Source: an uncultured Pseudorhodobacter sp.
Lineage (GTDB): Bacteria > Pseudomonadota > Alphaproteobacteria > Rhodobacterales > Rhodobacteraceae
Length of the DNA stretch: 60,006 bases
Assembly (NCBI GenBank): GCA_913062925.1
Contig: CAJXWJ010000012.1
Span: forward strand, 1 to 60,006
Reading direction: 5' to 3'
The position numbers and the translations under genes were made by a program. A model generated the notes under the pieces. That model searched no databases, was not told the origin of the DNA, and saw only the letters and a program-made list of their open reading frames with translations. Shown here piece by piece: positions 46,894 to 55,744 of the stretch. How positions within the stretch are numbered: position 1 is the stretch's first letter; every line of letters starts with the position of its first letter.

Positions 46894-48209
46894 GCGGTGA
46901 ACATTTCTTTGGCGCGGTCGGTATAGGCCTTGTAGCGGTCCTTGCGCCCCTTGCGACCACCGCGCGCATCAATCGGCGGGAACAGGCCAAAGTTCACATT
47001 CATCGGCTGGAAGGTTTTTGCCTCGGCCCCACCAGTGATATGGGTGATCAGCGCGCCCATTGCGGTTTCGGGCGGCGGCGGTGGCAGGGTCTTGCCCAAG
47101 ATTTCCGCCGCAGCCATCCGCCCCGCCAAAAGCCCCATGGCCGAGGATTCAACATAGCCCTCGACCCCGGTGATCTGGCCCGCAAAGCGCAGATTGGGCC
47201 GCGATTTCAGCCGCATCTGATCATCAAGCAGGGTGGGCGAGTTGATAAAGGTGTTGCGGTGAATGCCGCCAAGGCGGGCAAAATTCGCATCCTGCAAGCC
47301 AGGAATCATTTTGAAAACAGCGGTTTGCGCGCCGTACTTCATCTTGGTTTGAAAGCCGACGATATTGTAAAGCGTGCCCAGCTTGTTGTCACGGCGCAGC
47401 TGCACCACGGCATAGGGTTTCATCGGGTTGTGCGGATTGGTCAGCCCCACCGGCTTCATCGGGCCAAAGCGCAGCGTCTCGCGGCCGCGCTCTGCCATCA
47501 CTTCGATCGGCAAGCAGCCGTCGAAATAGCCAGCGGTCTCGCCCTCGTGAAACTCGGTCTTCTCGGCCGCCAACATCGCGTCGATAAAGGCCTCGTATTC
47601 GTCTTTCGTCATCGGGCAATTCATATAGGCGGTCTGCTCTTCCTCGGTCTCGCCCTTATCATAGCGCGACTGCATCCAAGCCACTGACATATCAACACTT
47701 TCGGCGTAGACAATCGGCGCTATGGCATCAAAAAACGCCAAAGCCTCGGCGCCGGTGGTGGCGCGAATGCTTTCGGCCAGCGCACCCGAAGTCAGCGGGC
47801 CAGTGGCGATGATCCAATGGCCTTCGCTTGGCAGCTCTGTCACCTCTTCAAAGCTGGAGGAAATCAGCGGATGCGCATTCAACCGAGCCGTCACCGCCTC
47901 GGCAAAGGGATCGCGGTCAACCGCCAAAGCCCCGCCTGCGGGCAAGCGGTGCGCCTGAGCCATCTCCATGATCAGCCCCTTGGCTGCGCGCATTTCCCAA
48001 TGCAGCAGGCCGACGGCGTTTTGTTCATCATCATCCGAGCGGAAGGAATTTGAACAGACCATCTCGGCAAAATTGCCAGTGCGATGGGCAAAGGTGCCGA
48101 CGCTGGGTCGCATTTCGTGGATGACCACTGGCACGCCCATTTCTGCGGCTTGCCATGCGGCCTCTGATCCGGCCATTCCGCCGCCGATGATGTGCAATTG
48201 GTTTTTCAT
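46878..48209 (-). CDS. trmFO: Folate/FAD-dependent tRNA (uracil-54-C5)-methyltransferase
   Basis: 443 residues. Makes ribothymidine 54 using methylenetetrahydrofolate and FADH2. FAD loop [48 protein letters not shown] and [20 protein letters not shown] are typical of TrmFO (GidA-related). Upstream of gluQ and overlapping it; both act on tRNA. Confidence 0.95.
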   Translation of the reverse strand: MKNQLHIIGGGMAGSEAAWQAAEMGVPVVIHEMRPSVGTFAHRTGNFAEMVCSNSFRSDDDEQNAVGLLHWEMRAAKGLIMEMAQAHRLPAGGALAVDRDPFAEAVTARLNAHPLISSSFEEVTELPSEGHWIIATGPLTSGALAESIRATTGAEALAFFDAIAPIVYAESVDMSVAWMQSRYDKGETEEEQTAYMNCPMTKDEYEAFIDAMLAAEKTEFHEGETAGYFDGCLPIEVMAERGRETLRFGPMKPVGLTNPHNPMKPYAVVQLRRDNKLGTLYNIVGFQTKMKYGAQTAVFKMIPGLQDANFARLGGIHRNTFINSPTLLDDQMRLKSRPNLRFAGQITGVEGYVESSAMGLLAGRMAAAEILGKTLPPPPPETAMGALITHITGGAEAKTFQPMNVNFGLFPPIDARGGRKGRKDRYKAYTDRAKEMFTAWLDA

Positions 48210-48235
48210 GCAAGGGATGTAGCCCTGCGCGCGGC

Positions 48236-48586
48236 TTAGATCAAGGCGATGCGTTCACGTTGTGTCGGATCGGGGTAGGGTCGAAACAGGCCGGTTTCGA
48301 CGCGGGCGATCATCGTATGCATGCGGTCGTAGCGTTTCTCGGCCTCGGGGTCTTCATGCGCCAAGGCCGAAAAGGTTGCATCCAGATCTGACAGGCTGAC
48401 AACCGAAATTTCCAGCAAGAAATCGCTATAGGCTGAAGAGGCCAGCCCCAATTTGCGCCGCATCAGCCGCCAGTCGCGGATCAGTCCCTGCGCTTGCAGA
48501 TAGCTCATCCAGCCATCAACCGCCGCCGCAAAGCCAAGCGCGCGGGCGTCGTCTTTCAGCTCGATCATACAATGGTAGATATTCAT
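48236..48586 (-). CDS. Conserved-type small protein (DUF6614-like), function unknown
   Basis: 116 residues from ATG 48586 (starts [20 protein letters not shown]). The sequence alternates predicted strands and helices with a repeated [20 protein letters not shown] pattern, like ferredoxin-fold dimer proteins. It resembles a Rhodobacterales family I know as DUF6614; that identification is from memory. It is 27 bases before the end of trmFO and probably co-transcribed with it. No catalytic residues can be named. Confidence 0.65.
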   Translation of the reverse strand: MNIYHCMIELKDDARALGFAAAVDGWMSYLQAQGLIRDWRLMRRKLGLASSAYSDFLLEISVVSLSDLDATFSALAHEDPEAEKRYDRMHTMIARVETGLFRPYPDPTQRERIALI

Positions 48587-48650
48587 GCGGGCTCCTGCGA
48601 TTTGGCACAGTTGACTACAAATATCTTGCGATTGGGTTAAGTAATCTGGG

Positions 48651-48962
48651 CTATTTTTGAAAAAGGGCGCGACGTTCATCGGCACAAAACTTAGCGGAAT
48701 CTGCACCATCAAAGCGGCCAAGGGCTTGAGCTTTCAAGAAAAAACCCGCAGCTGGCTGGCCTTGGGCCAGCCTAGCTTCACAGAGGGCTGCCCGAAAAGG
48801 CAGGCCAAGGGCGGCGTCTTCTTCCATCAGCGCTTCCAACATTGCTGTCAGTTTCGCAATCGATCCCGGCGGTGCAATCGACAGCTCGGCCGCCAAAGCG
48901 CCGTAGCTGATGGTTTGGCGTTGCGCGGCCAGCTCTGCCAGCCGCGCAATCAGCCTATTCAT
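48651..48962 (-). CDS. Small conserved-type protein overlapping the gyrA end, function unknown
   Basis: 103 residues from ATG 48962, which overlaps the last 8 bases of gyrA. The N-terminal third has an HTH-like look ([20 protein letters not shown] then [20 protein letters not shown]), with a loop similar to the DNA-binding part of alkyltransferase-like proteins, but no PCHR motif is present. The C-terminal part ([20 protein letters not shown]) is of unknown fold. Translationally coupled to gyrA, so it may help replication or repair; unproven. Confidence 0.65.
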   Translation of the reverse strand: MNRLIARLAELAAQRQTISYGALAAELSIAPPGSIAKLTAMLEALMEEDAALGLPFRAALCEARLAQGQPAAGFFLKAQALGRFDGADSAKFCADERRALFQK

Positions 48963-51669
48963 CTTCGCCTTGTTCCGCGACCCGCGCGACCGAGACAACC
49001 TCTTCGCCCTTGCCGGTGTTGAACACCTTGACCCCACCCGCCGAACGCGAGCGGAACGAGATTTGCTCGACCGGCACGCGAATGGATTGGCCGGTCGAGG
49101 TGGCAAGCATGATCTGATCGGTCAGATCAACTGGGAAGGATGCGACCAGCGGCCCGCCGCGCATCGCGCCATCCATCGCCTTCACCCCCATGCCGCCGCG
49201 CCCGCGCACCGGATAATCGTGGCTGGAGGACAGTTTCCCAGACCCCGAGGTGGTGATGGTCAAGATCAGATCTTCGGCCGCAGACATCTCGGCATAGCGG
49301 TCTGGCGACAGCTGGCCGGTGGCGGTGCCTTCGTCTTCGTCATCAGACTCTTCCTCGACCACGCCCGCCATCAGACGGCGCTGCTTAAGATAAAGCGCGC
49401 GCTCGTCGGGATCGGCCTCGAAATGCCGAATGATCGACATCGAGACGACCTTATCTTCGGCGCCCAAGCGAATACCGCGCACGCCCGTCGAGCCACGCGA
49501 TTTGAACACGCGAATGTCTTGCGTCGAAAAGCGGATCGCCCGCCCGCCTGCCGTCACCAGCATCACATCGTCGTTTTCATCGGCAATCGCCGCGTTCACC
49601 AAGAACACGCCTTCGGGCAGGTTCATCGCGATTTTACCGTTGCGTTTGACGTTAACGAAATCAGACAGATCGTTTTGACGCACATCGCCGTCAGAGGTGG
49701 CAAAGACGATTTGCAGATTGTCCCATTCGGCTTCCGGTGCATCCACGGGCATCAGGGCTGCAATGCTAACCCCTTGTGCGATCGGCAGAATATTGACCAT
49801 CGCCTTGCCCTTGGCGGTGCGACCCGCCAGCGGCAGGCGCCAGGTTTTCATCTTGTAAACCATGCCATCGGTGGTGAAGAACAGCAGGTTGGTATGGGTA
49901 TTGGCGACAAACAGCGTGGTGACCACGTCGTCTTCTTTCGTAGCCATCGAGGACAGGCCCTTGCCGCCGCGATTTTGGCTGCGGAATTCGGCCAGATTGG
50001 TGCGCTTGATATAGCCGCCCGAGGTGATGGTGACCACCATATCTTCGCGCTCGATCAGGTCTTCGTCGTCCATATCGCCGGCCCAATCGACGATTTCGGT
50101 GCGACGAGGCACGGCAAAAGCGGCTTTCACCTCGCGCAATTCGTCCGAGATGATCGCCATGATGCGGTCGCGCGAGCCCAAAATCGCAAGGTAATCTTTG
50201 ATCTTTGCCGCAAGCTCTTGCAGCTCGTCGGTGACTTCCTTGACCCCCAAAGCCGTCAGACGTTGCAGGCGCAGATCAAGGATCGCGCGGGCCTGAATTT
50301 CAGACAGGTTATAGGTGCCATCTTCATTCACTGGATGAGAAGGGTCGTCTATCAGCTTGATATAAGGGATAATTTCGCCCGCAGGCCAGCGCCGTGTCAT
50401 CAGCCTCTCACGCGCTTCGGCAGGGTCTGCCGAAGACCGAATGGTGGCCACAACCTCATCGACGTTCGACACCGCAACCGCCAAACCACACAGAATATGG
50501 CTGCGTTCGCGGGCTTTGCGCAGCTCGAACGCGGTGCGGCGTGCAACAACTTCTTCGCGGAAGGTGATGAAATGGCGCAGGAAATCGGCAAGTGTCAGCT
50601 GTTCGGGCCGCCCACCATTCAGCGCCAGCATGTTGCAGCCAAACGAGGTCTGCATCGGCGTAAAGCGGTAAAGCTGGTTCAGCACCACATCCGCCGTGGC
50701 ATCGCGCTTCAGCTCGATCACCACGCGCACACCGATGCGGTCGGATTCGTCTTGCACATGCGCGATGCCTTCGATGCGCTTGTCGCGCACGGCCTCGGCG
50801 ATGATCTCGATCATCCGCGATTTGTTCACCTGATAGGGCACTTCGTCGATGATGATCGCAAAGCGGTCCTTGCGAATTTCCTCGACCCGAGTTTTGGCGC
50901 GGATCACCACCGAGCCGCGGCCCTCAAGATAGGCTTTGCGCGCGCCAGAGCGGCCCAAAATCGTCGCACCGGTCGGGAAATCGGGGGCAGGGATGATCTC
51001 CATCAGCTGTTCGATGCTGATGTCGGGGTTTTCAATCATCGCAAGCGTGCCGTCGATGACCTCGCCGAGGTTATGCGGCGGAATATTGGTGGCCATGCCA
51101 ACAGCAATACCGCCGGCGCCATTGACCAACATATTGGGAAAGCGCGCTGGCAGAACCGTGGGTTCGCGGTCTTTGCCGTCGTAATTGTCTTGGAAATCAA
51201 CGGTTTCTTTGTCGATGTCGGCCAGCAGAAAGGCGGCGGGCTTGTCCATCCGCACTTCGGTATAGCGCATCGCAGCGGCGGTATCGCCATCCATCGAGCC
51301 AAAGTTGCCTTGCCCATCCAACAGCTTCAGGCTCATCGAAAACGGCTGCGCCATCCGCACAAGCGCGTCATAAATGGCACTGTCGCCATGCGGGTGATAC
51401 TTGCCCATGGTGTCGCCAACCGGGCGCGCAGATTTGCGGTAGGGTTTGTCGTGGCCGTTGCCAGATTCGTGCATCGCGAACAAAATCCGGCGGTGCACGG
51501 GCTTAAGCCCATCGCGCAGATCGGGAATGGCGCGGCTGACGATCACGCTCATCGCGTAATCCAGATAGGCCGTCTTCATCTCGGAGGAGATGTCGATCTG
51601 CGGGCCATCATGGGCCATGCGAACGGGTTTATCGTCGGTTGCGTCTGGGGTTTCCGGAGTGTCGGTCAC
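48955..51669 (-). CDS. gyrA: DNA gyrase subunit A
   Basis: 904 residues from a GTG at 51669. Breaks and rejoins DNA to introduce negative supercoils with GyrB. The breakage region contains [20 protein letters not shown] (Ser and Asp at the positions equal to E. coli 83 and 87, i.e. the quinolone-sensitive residues) and the catalytic Tyr in AMRYTEVRM. The C-terminal half has the six-bladed pinwheel with GyrA-box-like stretches such as [10 protein letters not shown] and [10 protein letters not shown]. An acidic tail ends the protein (RVAEQGEDE). The long open frame on the opposite strand is only its shadow. Confidence 0.97.
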   Translation of the reverse strand: MTDTPETPDATDDKPVRMAHDGPQIDISSEMKTAYLDYAMSVIVSRAIPDLRDGLKPVHRRILFAMHESGNGHDKPYRKSARPVGDTMGKYHPHGDSAIYDALVRMAQPFSMSLKLLDGQGNFGSMDGDTAAAMRYTEVRMDKPAAFLLADIDKETVDFQDNYDGKDREPTVLPARFPNMLVNGAGGIAVGMATNIPPHNLGEVIDGTLAMIENPDISIEQLMEIIPAPDFPTGATILGRSGARKAYLEGRGSVVIRAKTRVEEIRKDRFAIIIDEVPYQVNKSRMIEIIAEAVRDKRIEGIAHVQDESDRIGVRVVIELKRDATADVVLNQLYRFTPMQTSFGCNMLALNGGRPEQLTLADFLRHFITFREEVVARRTAFELRKARERSHILCGLAVAVSNVDEVVATIRSSADPAEARERLMTRRWPAGEIIPYIKLIDDPSHPVNEDGTYNLSEIQARAILDLRLQRLTALGVKEVTDELQELAAKIKDYLAILGSRDRIMAIISDELREVKAAFAVPRRTEIVDWAGDMDDEDLIEREDMVVTITSGGYIKRTNLAEFRSQNRGGKGLSSMATKEDDVVTTLFVANTHTNLLFFTTDGMVYKMKTWRLPLAGRTAKGKAMVNILPIAQGVSIAALMPVDAPEAEWDNLQIVFATSDGDVRQNDLSDFVNVKRNGKIAMNLPEGVFLVNAAIADENDDVMLVTAGGRAIRFSTQDIRVFKSRGSTGVRGIRLGAEDKVVSMSIIRHFEADPDERALYLKQRRLMAGVVEEESDDEDEGTATGQLSPDRYAEMSAAEDLILTITTSGSGKLSSSHDYPVRGRGGMGVKAMDGAMRGGPLVASFPVDLTDQIMLATSTGQSIRVPVEQISFRSRSAGGVKVFNTGKGEEVVSVARVAEQGEDE

Positions 51670-51849
51670 TGGGGCCGCGCCTTCCTGTTTTAGGACTATA
51701 TGTTGTTGCCTTTATCTTACACCATCGCGCATTTGGGGTGCAAGGCGGCAGGGCGGGCAGGCGGAAATTCCCACAGGATTCTGTGCTAAGCTATTGGCAA
51801 GTATAGCAATTAATATGCAGTCAGTAGCGGGGTTTTCCCTCGTTTTCAG

Positions 51850-51923
51850 CCGCTTTGGCAAAAGTCGTCCAAAGCGGGGTGAAAATGCCTCCGCTTGGCC
51901 TTTGCCGCGCGTGGGCAAAGGCC
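51850..51923. repeat. Tandem perfect hairpins between gyrA and ornithine cyclodeaminase
   Basis: CCGCTTTGG / CCAAAGCGG (9 bp, 51850-51858 with 51869-51877, flanked by TTTTCA / TGAAAA) and GGCCTTTGCC / GGCAAAGGCC (10 bp, 51897-51906 with 51914-51923). They lie in the 264-base gap after the ocd stop. No T-run follows on either strand, so they are not simple intrinsic terminators; they may stabilise the 3' end of the ocd mRNA. The rest of the gap holds an AT-rich stretch (~51795-51820) probably with the gyrA promoter; no other ORF is seen. Confidence 0.6.
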
Positions 51924-51933
51924 TGCGGCTGGC

Positions 51934-52977
51934 TCAGCCTGCGCGCAAAATCATCCCAAACAGATCGCGCGGATCATCGGGGTCGGCGATCATATCCAGC
52001 TGCGCAAACAGCCCGGTTTCGGCCAGTTTCGAGCGGATATAGCGCAATGCCGCGAAATCTTCGATGGCAAAGCCAACGCTGTCAAACAGCGTGATCTCGC
52101 GCGGATCAACGCGCCCCGCGGTCTGACCCGCAATCACCTGCCAAAGCTCGGTTACCGCGAAATCGGCGGGCATCTGCTGAATTTCGCCCTCGATCCTTGT
52201 CTGTTCGGGATATTCGACAAAAACCTTGGCGCGCAACAAGATGTCTTTGTGCAATTCGGTCTTGCCCGGACAATCGCCGCCCACCGCGTTCAAATGCACG
52301 CCCGCGCCAACCATATTGTCGGTCAGAATGGTGGCATATTGCTTATCGGCGGTGCAGGTGGTGATGATCTGCGCGCCCAAGATCGCCTCTTCCGGGGTTT
52401 TGCAGGCCACCACGTTTAGGCCTTGGCCTTCCAGATTGCGCGCACATTTGGCGGTGGCTTGGGCGTCGATGTCGTAAAGCCGCACCTCGGTGATGCCGCA
52501 AATCGCTTTGAACCCAAGCGCTTGGAATTCGGCCTGCGCGCCGTTGCCGATCAAGGCCATCACTGTGGCGCCCTTGGGGGCCAACCATTTGGCCGCCATC
52601 GCACTGGTGGCTGCGGTGCGCAGGGCGGTCAGGATCGTCATCTCGGACAACAGCACCGGATAGCCAGTCGCCACATCGGCCAAAAGCCCAAAGGCGGTGA
52701 CGGTTTGCAGCCCGGCTTTGGTGTTGGACGGATGTCCATTTACATATTTGAAGCCATAGCTTTCGCCGTCCGAGGTTGGCATCAACTCGATCACGCCGAT
52801 CTCGGAATGGCTGGCCACGCGCGGGGTTTTGTCAAACAGCGGCCAGCGCAGAAAATCGGCTTCGATCTCGGCGGCAAGATCGGCCAGCACGCGTTCAACC
52901 CCCAGCCGCACCACCAGCCGTAGCATGTTTTCCACCGAGACAAAGGGCACATAGGCGTGATGCGAAGGGGCAATCAT
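51934..52977 (-). CDS. Ornithine cyclodeaminase
   Basis: 347 residues. Converts L-ornithine to L-proline and ammonia with tightly bound NAD+. Rossmann motif ALIGNGAQAEFQALGFKAIC and the substrate region SEMTILTALRTAATSAMAAK are typical of the OCD/mu-crystallin family. It follows arginase by 15 bases on the same strand, which gives a complete arginine-to-ornithine-to-proline route and supports ornithine rather than another amino acid as substrate. Confidence 0.92.
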   Translation of the reverse strand: MIAPSHHAYVPFVSVENMLRLVVRLGVERVLADLAAEIEADFLRWPLFDKTPRVASHSEIGVIELMPTSDGESYGFKYVNGHPSNTKAGLQTVTAFGLLADVATGYPVLLSEMTILTALRTAATSAMAAKWLAPKGATVMALIGNGAQAEFQALGFKAICGITEVRLYDIDAQATAKCARNLEGQGLNVVACKTPEEAILGAQIITTCTADKQYATILTDNMVGAGVHLNAVGGDCPGKTELHKDILLRAKVFVEYPEQTRIEGEIQQMPADFAVTELWQVIAGQTAGRVDPREITLFDSVGFAIEDFAALRYIRSKLAETGLFAQLDMIADPDDPRDLFGMILRAG

Positions 52978-52992
52978 ATCAGATCCTTAGGG

Positions 52993-53916
52993 TTAAAAGC
53001 TGCGGGTGGGGCGGTCAAAAACCTTGCGGCCCATAAGCGAGCCTACCAGATCGACCATCAGCTTGGCGGTGCGGCCACGCTCGTCCAGAAACGGGTTCAA
53101 CTCGACCAGATCAAGCGAGCTTACAAGCGTGGATTCGTGCAGCAATTCCATCACCAGATGCGCCTCGCGAAAGGTCGCACCGCCCGGAACCGTGGTGCCA
53201 ACCGCGGGGGCGATCGAGGGGTCAAGGAAATCGACATCAAGGCTGACATGCAAAAGCCCATTGGCGGCGCGCACCTCGGCCAGAAACTCGCGCAGGGGGG
53301 CGACGACGCCGCGTTCATCCAGCACCCGCATGTCGTTGATGGCAATGTCGTGGTGCAAAAGCGCTGCATGTTCCGCCGGATCAACCGAGCGGATGCCGTA
53401 AAGACAGATCTGCGGCGCGGGGATCGGCTTGGGAAAGGCCGGAAAGGCGTCAAAGCCGTCGCGCCCTGCGATATAGGCCACGGGCGTGCCGTGCAGATTG
53501 CCGCTGGTGGTGGTCATCGGGGTGTGAAAATCCGAATGCGCATCCAGCCACAACAAAAACAGCGGTCGGTTTTGCTTGGCCGCATGCGCCGCAGCCCCCG
53601 CCACCGACCCCAGCGCAAGGCTGTGATCCCCGCCCAGAATGATTGGCATGCCGCCCAGATCCAGCGCCTCTTCCACCTTGGCGGCCAGCACCTGCTGCCA
53701 GCCCAGAACCGCGCGCAGATCATGCACGGCAGGGTTGGCGCAGCTCGCCTCGGGCAGGGCGGGCAGGGCGACATCGCCCCAATCATTCACGCCGTGGCCA
53801 CAGTCGCTGATCGCCGCTGCAAGCCCTGCAACGCGGTAGGCCGTCGGCCCCATCACGCAGCCGGCGCGGCGCTGGCCTTCGTCTATCGGGGCTCCGATCA
53901 GGATGGTGTTGTGCAT
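52993..53916 (-). CDS. rocF: Arginase
   Basis: 307 residues. Splits arginine into ornithine and urea with a Mn2+ pair. Metal motifs are in order: ILGGDHSLALGS (His), LLWLDAHSDFHTP (Asp-x-His-x-Asp) and SLDVDFLDPSIAP (Asp-x-Asp). The family includes agmatinase and similar ureohydrolases; the ocd neighbour makes arginase the best call. First of the two-gene catabolic operon, divergent from an Lrp-type regulator. Confidence 0.92.
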   Translation of the reverse strand: MHNTILIGAPIDEGQRRAGCVMGPTAYRVAGLAAAISDCGHGVNDWGDVALPALPEASCANPAVHDLRAVLGWQQVLAAKVEEALDLGGMPIILGGDHSLALGSVAGAAAHAAKQNRPLFLLWLDAHSDFHTPMTTTSGNLHGTPVAYIAGRDGFDAFPAFPKPIPAPQICLYGIRSVDPAEHAALLHHDIAINDMRVLDERGVVAPLREFLAEVRAANGLLHVSLDVDFLDPSIAPAVGTTVPGGATFREAHLVMELLHESTLVSSLDLVELNPFLDERGRTAKLMVDLVGSLMGRKVFDRPTRSF

Positions 53917-54020
53917 GGCGATCTCCTTTTGACACAGTGTCTTTCCAGCTTGCGGTAAAGACTAGCCCAATTTATAGCATTATGCGCAAGGTATTTACCA
54001 TAACGGCAGGAAATTTGCGC

Positions 54021-54455
54021 ATGTTGGATGAAATGGATCAACGCCTGATCGCCGAGCTGCGCCGCGATGGGCGCGCCTCGTTTTCGGATTTGGCTGAAAG
54101 GCTGGCGCTGTCGCGCGCCACGGTGCGCGCACGGATGGAGCGGCTTGCGGCCAAGGGCGAGATTGCGGGCTTTACCGTGCTGACCCGCAGCGATGTCGCC
54201 GACGCCCCGGTGCGCGGGTTGATGATGATCGGCATCGAAGGGCGGGGCGGCGAGAAGGTGATGGCGCGGCTGGCGGGGATTCCAGCGGTTTTGGCGGTGC
54301 ATTCGACCAATGGCAAATGGGATCTGATTGCCGAGCTTGCCACCCAAACCCTGCTAGAGCTGGATGAGGTGATCCACCGCATCCGCAATCTGGAAGGTGT
54401 GATGACGTCAGAAACCAATCTACTGTTGTCCACCCGTAAGGCGGGGCGGAAATAG
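54021..54455 (+). CDS. Lrp/AsnC family regulator of arginine/ornithine catabolism
   Basis: 144 residues from ATG 54021 (AGGAAA upstream). HTH: MDQRLIAELRRDGRASFSDL, ALSRATVRARMERLAAKGEI; RAM domain: VRGLMMIGIEGRGGEKVMAR, VHSTNGKWDLIAELATQTLL. It is divergent from rocF-ocd over 104 bases that include AT-rich inverted GGTAAA / TTTACC elements (~53954 and ~53995), possible operators. Its stop TAG directly abuts the stop of the next, convergent gene (TAGCTA). Confidence 0.88.
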   Translation: MLDEMDQRLIAELRRDGRASFSDLAERLALSRATVRARMERLAAKGEIAGFTVLTRSDVADAPVRGLMMIGIEGRGGEKVMARLAGIPAVLAVHSTNGKWDLIAELATQTLLELDEVIHRIRNLEGVMTSETNLLLSTRKAGRK

Positions 54456-55232
54456 CTAGCGGCCGGTGAACATCGCACTGCGCTTTTGCAAAAAGGCGCT
54501 GACGCCTTCGTGAAAATCCTCGGTCTGCCCACATTGGCCTTGCAACCGGGCTTCAAGCGCCAATTGGCCGTCAAGGTCATTGTCAAACGACTGCCGCAGC
54601 GCCTGTTTCACGCCGCGGTATGCCGCCGTTGGGCCCTTGGCCAAATGCGCCGCCCGCGCCTGCCAATGGGCGGCGAAACCCAGATCCGGCACCGCCTCAT
54701 AGATCATGCCCCAATCAGCGGCCTGACGCGCGCTGATCTTATCGGCAAAAAGCACCGCCCCCATCGCGCGCGCAAGCCCGATCTGGCGCGGCAACCAATA
54801 GCTGCCGCCGGCATCGGGCACCAAGCCAATGCGGGTAAAGGCCTGAATAAAGCTGGCACTTTCAGCCGCGATTACCACATCGGCGGCAAGCGCCAGATTG
54901 GCACCCGCACCCGCCGCAGCACCATTGACCGCCGCAATCGTCGGGATCGGGCAATCGGTAATGGCCTTCAGCAGCGGCACATATTCCTCGTTCAGGGTCT
55001 TTTCCAGATCAAGCTGGCCCTGCGCTGCGGCGTCTTGCAGATCTTGGCCGGAACAAAACGCACGCCCGGCGCCGGTGATCACCAAGACCCGCGCTTCTTT
55101 GGCGGCCATCTGCACGGCTTGCAGCATCTCGGCCCGCAAAGCCCGCGTCAGCGCGTTCATCACCTCGGGGCGGTGCAGGGTGATGACGGCGATGTCTTCG
55201 GCCAGATCATAGCGGATGGTGTCAAACGTCAT
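54456..55232 (-). CDS. Enoyl-CoA hydratase/isomerase family, PaaG-like
   Basis: 258 residues from ATG 55232. Crotonase fold: VITLHRPEVMNALTRALRAE, the oxyanion-hole stretches VITGAGRAFCSGQDLQDAAA and AAVNGAAAGAGANLALAADV, and IGLVPDAGGSYWLPRQIGLA. The GQDLxD motif and overall look are closest to PaaG (2-(1,2-epoxy-phenyl)acetyl-CoA isomerase); other paa genes are not in view, so plain enoyl-CoA hydratase in beta-oxidation remains possible. It lies 63 bases downstream of ccmH on the same strand. Confidence 0.85.
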   Translation of the reverse strand: MTFDTIRYDLAEDIAVITLHRPEVMNALTRALRAEMLQAVQMAAKEARVLVITGAGRAFCSGQDLQDAAAQGQLDLEKTLNEEYVPLLKAITDCPIPTIAAVNGAAAGAGANLALAADVVIAAESASFIQAFTRIGLVPDAGGSYWLPRQIGLARAMGAVLFADKISARQAADWGMIYEAVPDLGFAAHWQARAAHLAKGPTAAYRGVKQALRQSFDNDLDGQLALEARLQGQCGQTEDFHEGVSAFLQKRSAMFTGR

Positions 55233-55295
55233 AAGCGCCTCCCTAGAAGGCACCAGATTAACAGCGATTGCGCCCACGGCCAGACGAACCTCGCG

Positions 55296-55742
55296 TCACT
55301 TTTTCAGCAGATCGGCCAAGCGGGTCTTATCGGTTTCGGTCAGGGTTTCAGGCTCGGCTGCGGTTGCGCGTTTGCGGGTGGTGGCATAGGCAACACCCGC
55401 CCCCATCAGCAACATCGCAGGCCCCGCCAGCCAAAGGATCAGGCTAGAGCCTTGGGCGCGCGGCATGAACAGCACAAATTCGCCGTAGCGGTTAACGATA
55501 TAATCCACCACCTCGGTGTCATCATCCCCGGCCAGCAAGCGCTGGCGCACCGCAAGCCGCAGATCGCGGCTGATCGGCGCGTTAGAATCGTCAATCGTCT
55601 CGCCCTGACAGACAGGGCAGCGCAGATTGGCCGAGATCGCGCGTGCCCGCGCCTCTAGGCCTGCGTCGGGCAGCACCTCATCAGGCTGCACCGCAAAGGC
55701 GGGCGAGCCGATCAGCAAGAGGGCCAGCAGCAGCTTGCGCAT
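55296..55742 (-). CDS. ccmH: Cytochrome c maturation protein CcmH
   Basis: 148 residues, membrane-bound thioredox-like lyase partner. A signal/anchor (LLLALLLIGSPAFAVQPDEV), the redox motif RCPVCQGETI (C-x-x-C) that reduces apocytochrome, and a C-terminal membrane helix (LILWLAGPAMLLMGAGVAYA). Corresponds to Ccl2 of Rhodobacter capsulatus. Starts 2 bases after the ccmF stop. Confidence 0.94.
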   Translation of the reverse strand: MRKLLLALLLIGSPAFAVQPDEVLPDAGLEARARAISANLRCPVCQGETIDDSNAPISRDLRLAVRQRLLAGDDDTEVVDYIVNRYGEFVLFMPRAQGSSLILWLAGPAMLLMGAGVAYATTRKRATAAEPETLTETDKTRLADLLKK

Positions 55743-55744
55743 CG

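Noticed and set aside
51360-51420. Quinolone-resistance change in gyrA
   Set aside because: The residues at the equivalent of E. coli Ser83 and Asp87 are Ser and Asp, the sensitive state.
48910-51693. A very long open frame (about 900 codons) opposite gyrA
   Set aside because: It is an antisense shadow produced by the codon bias of gyrA; the reading shows no domain, is rich in His, Arg and Gln, and has no ribosome site.
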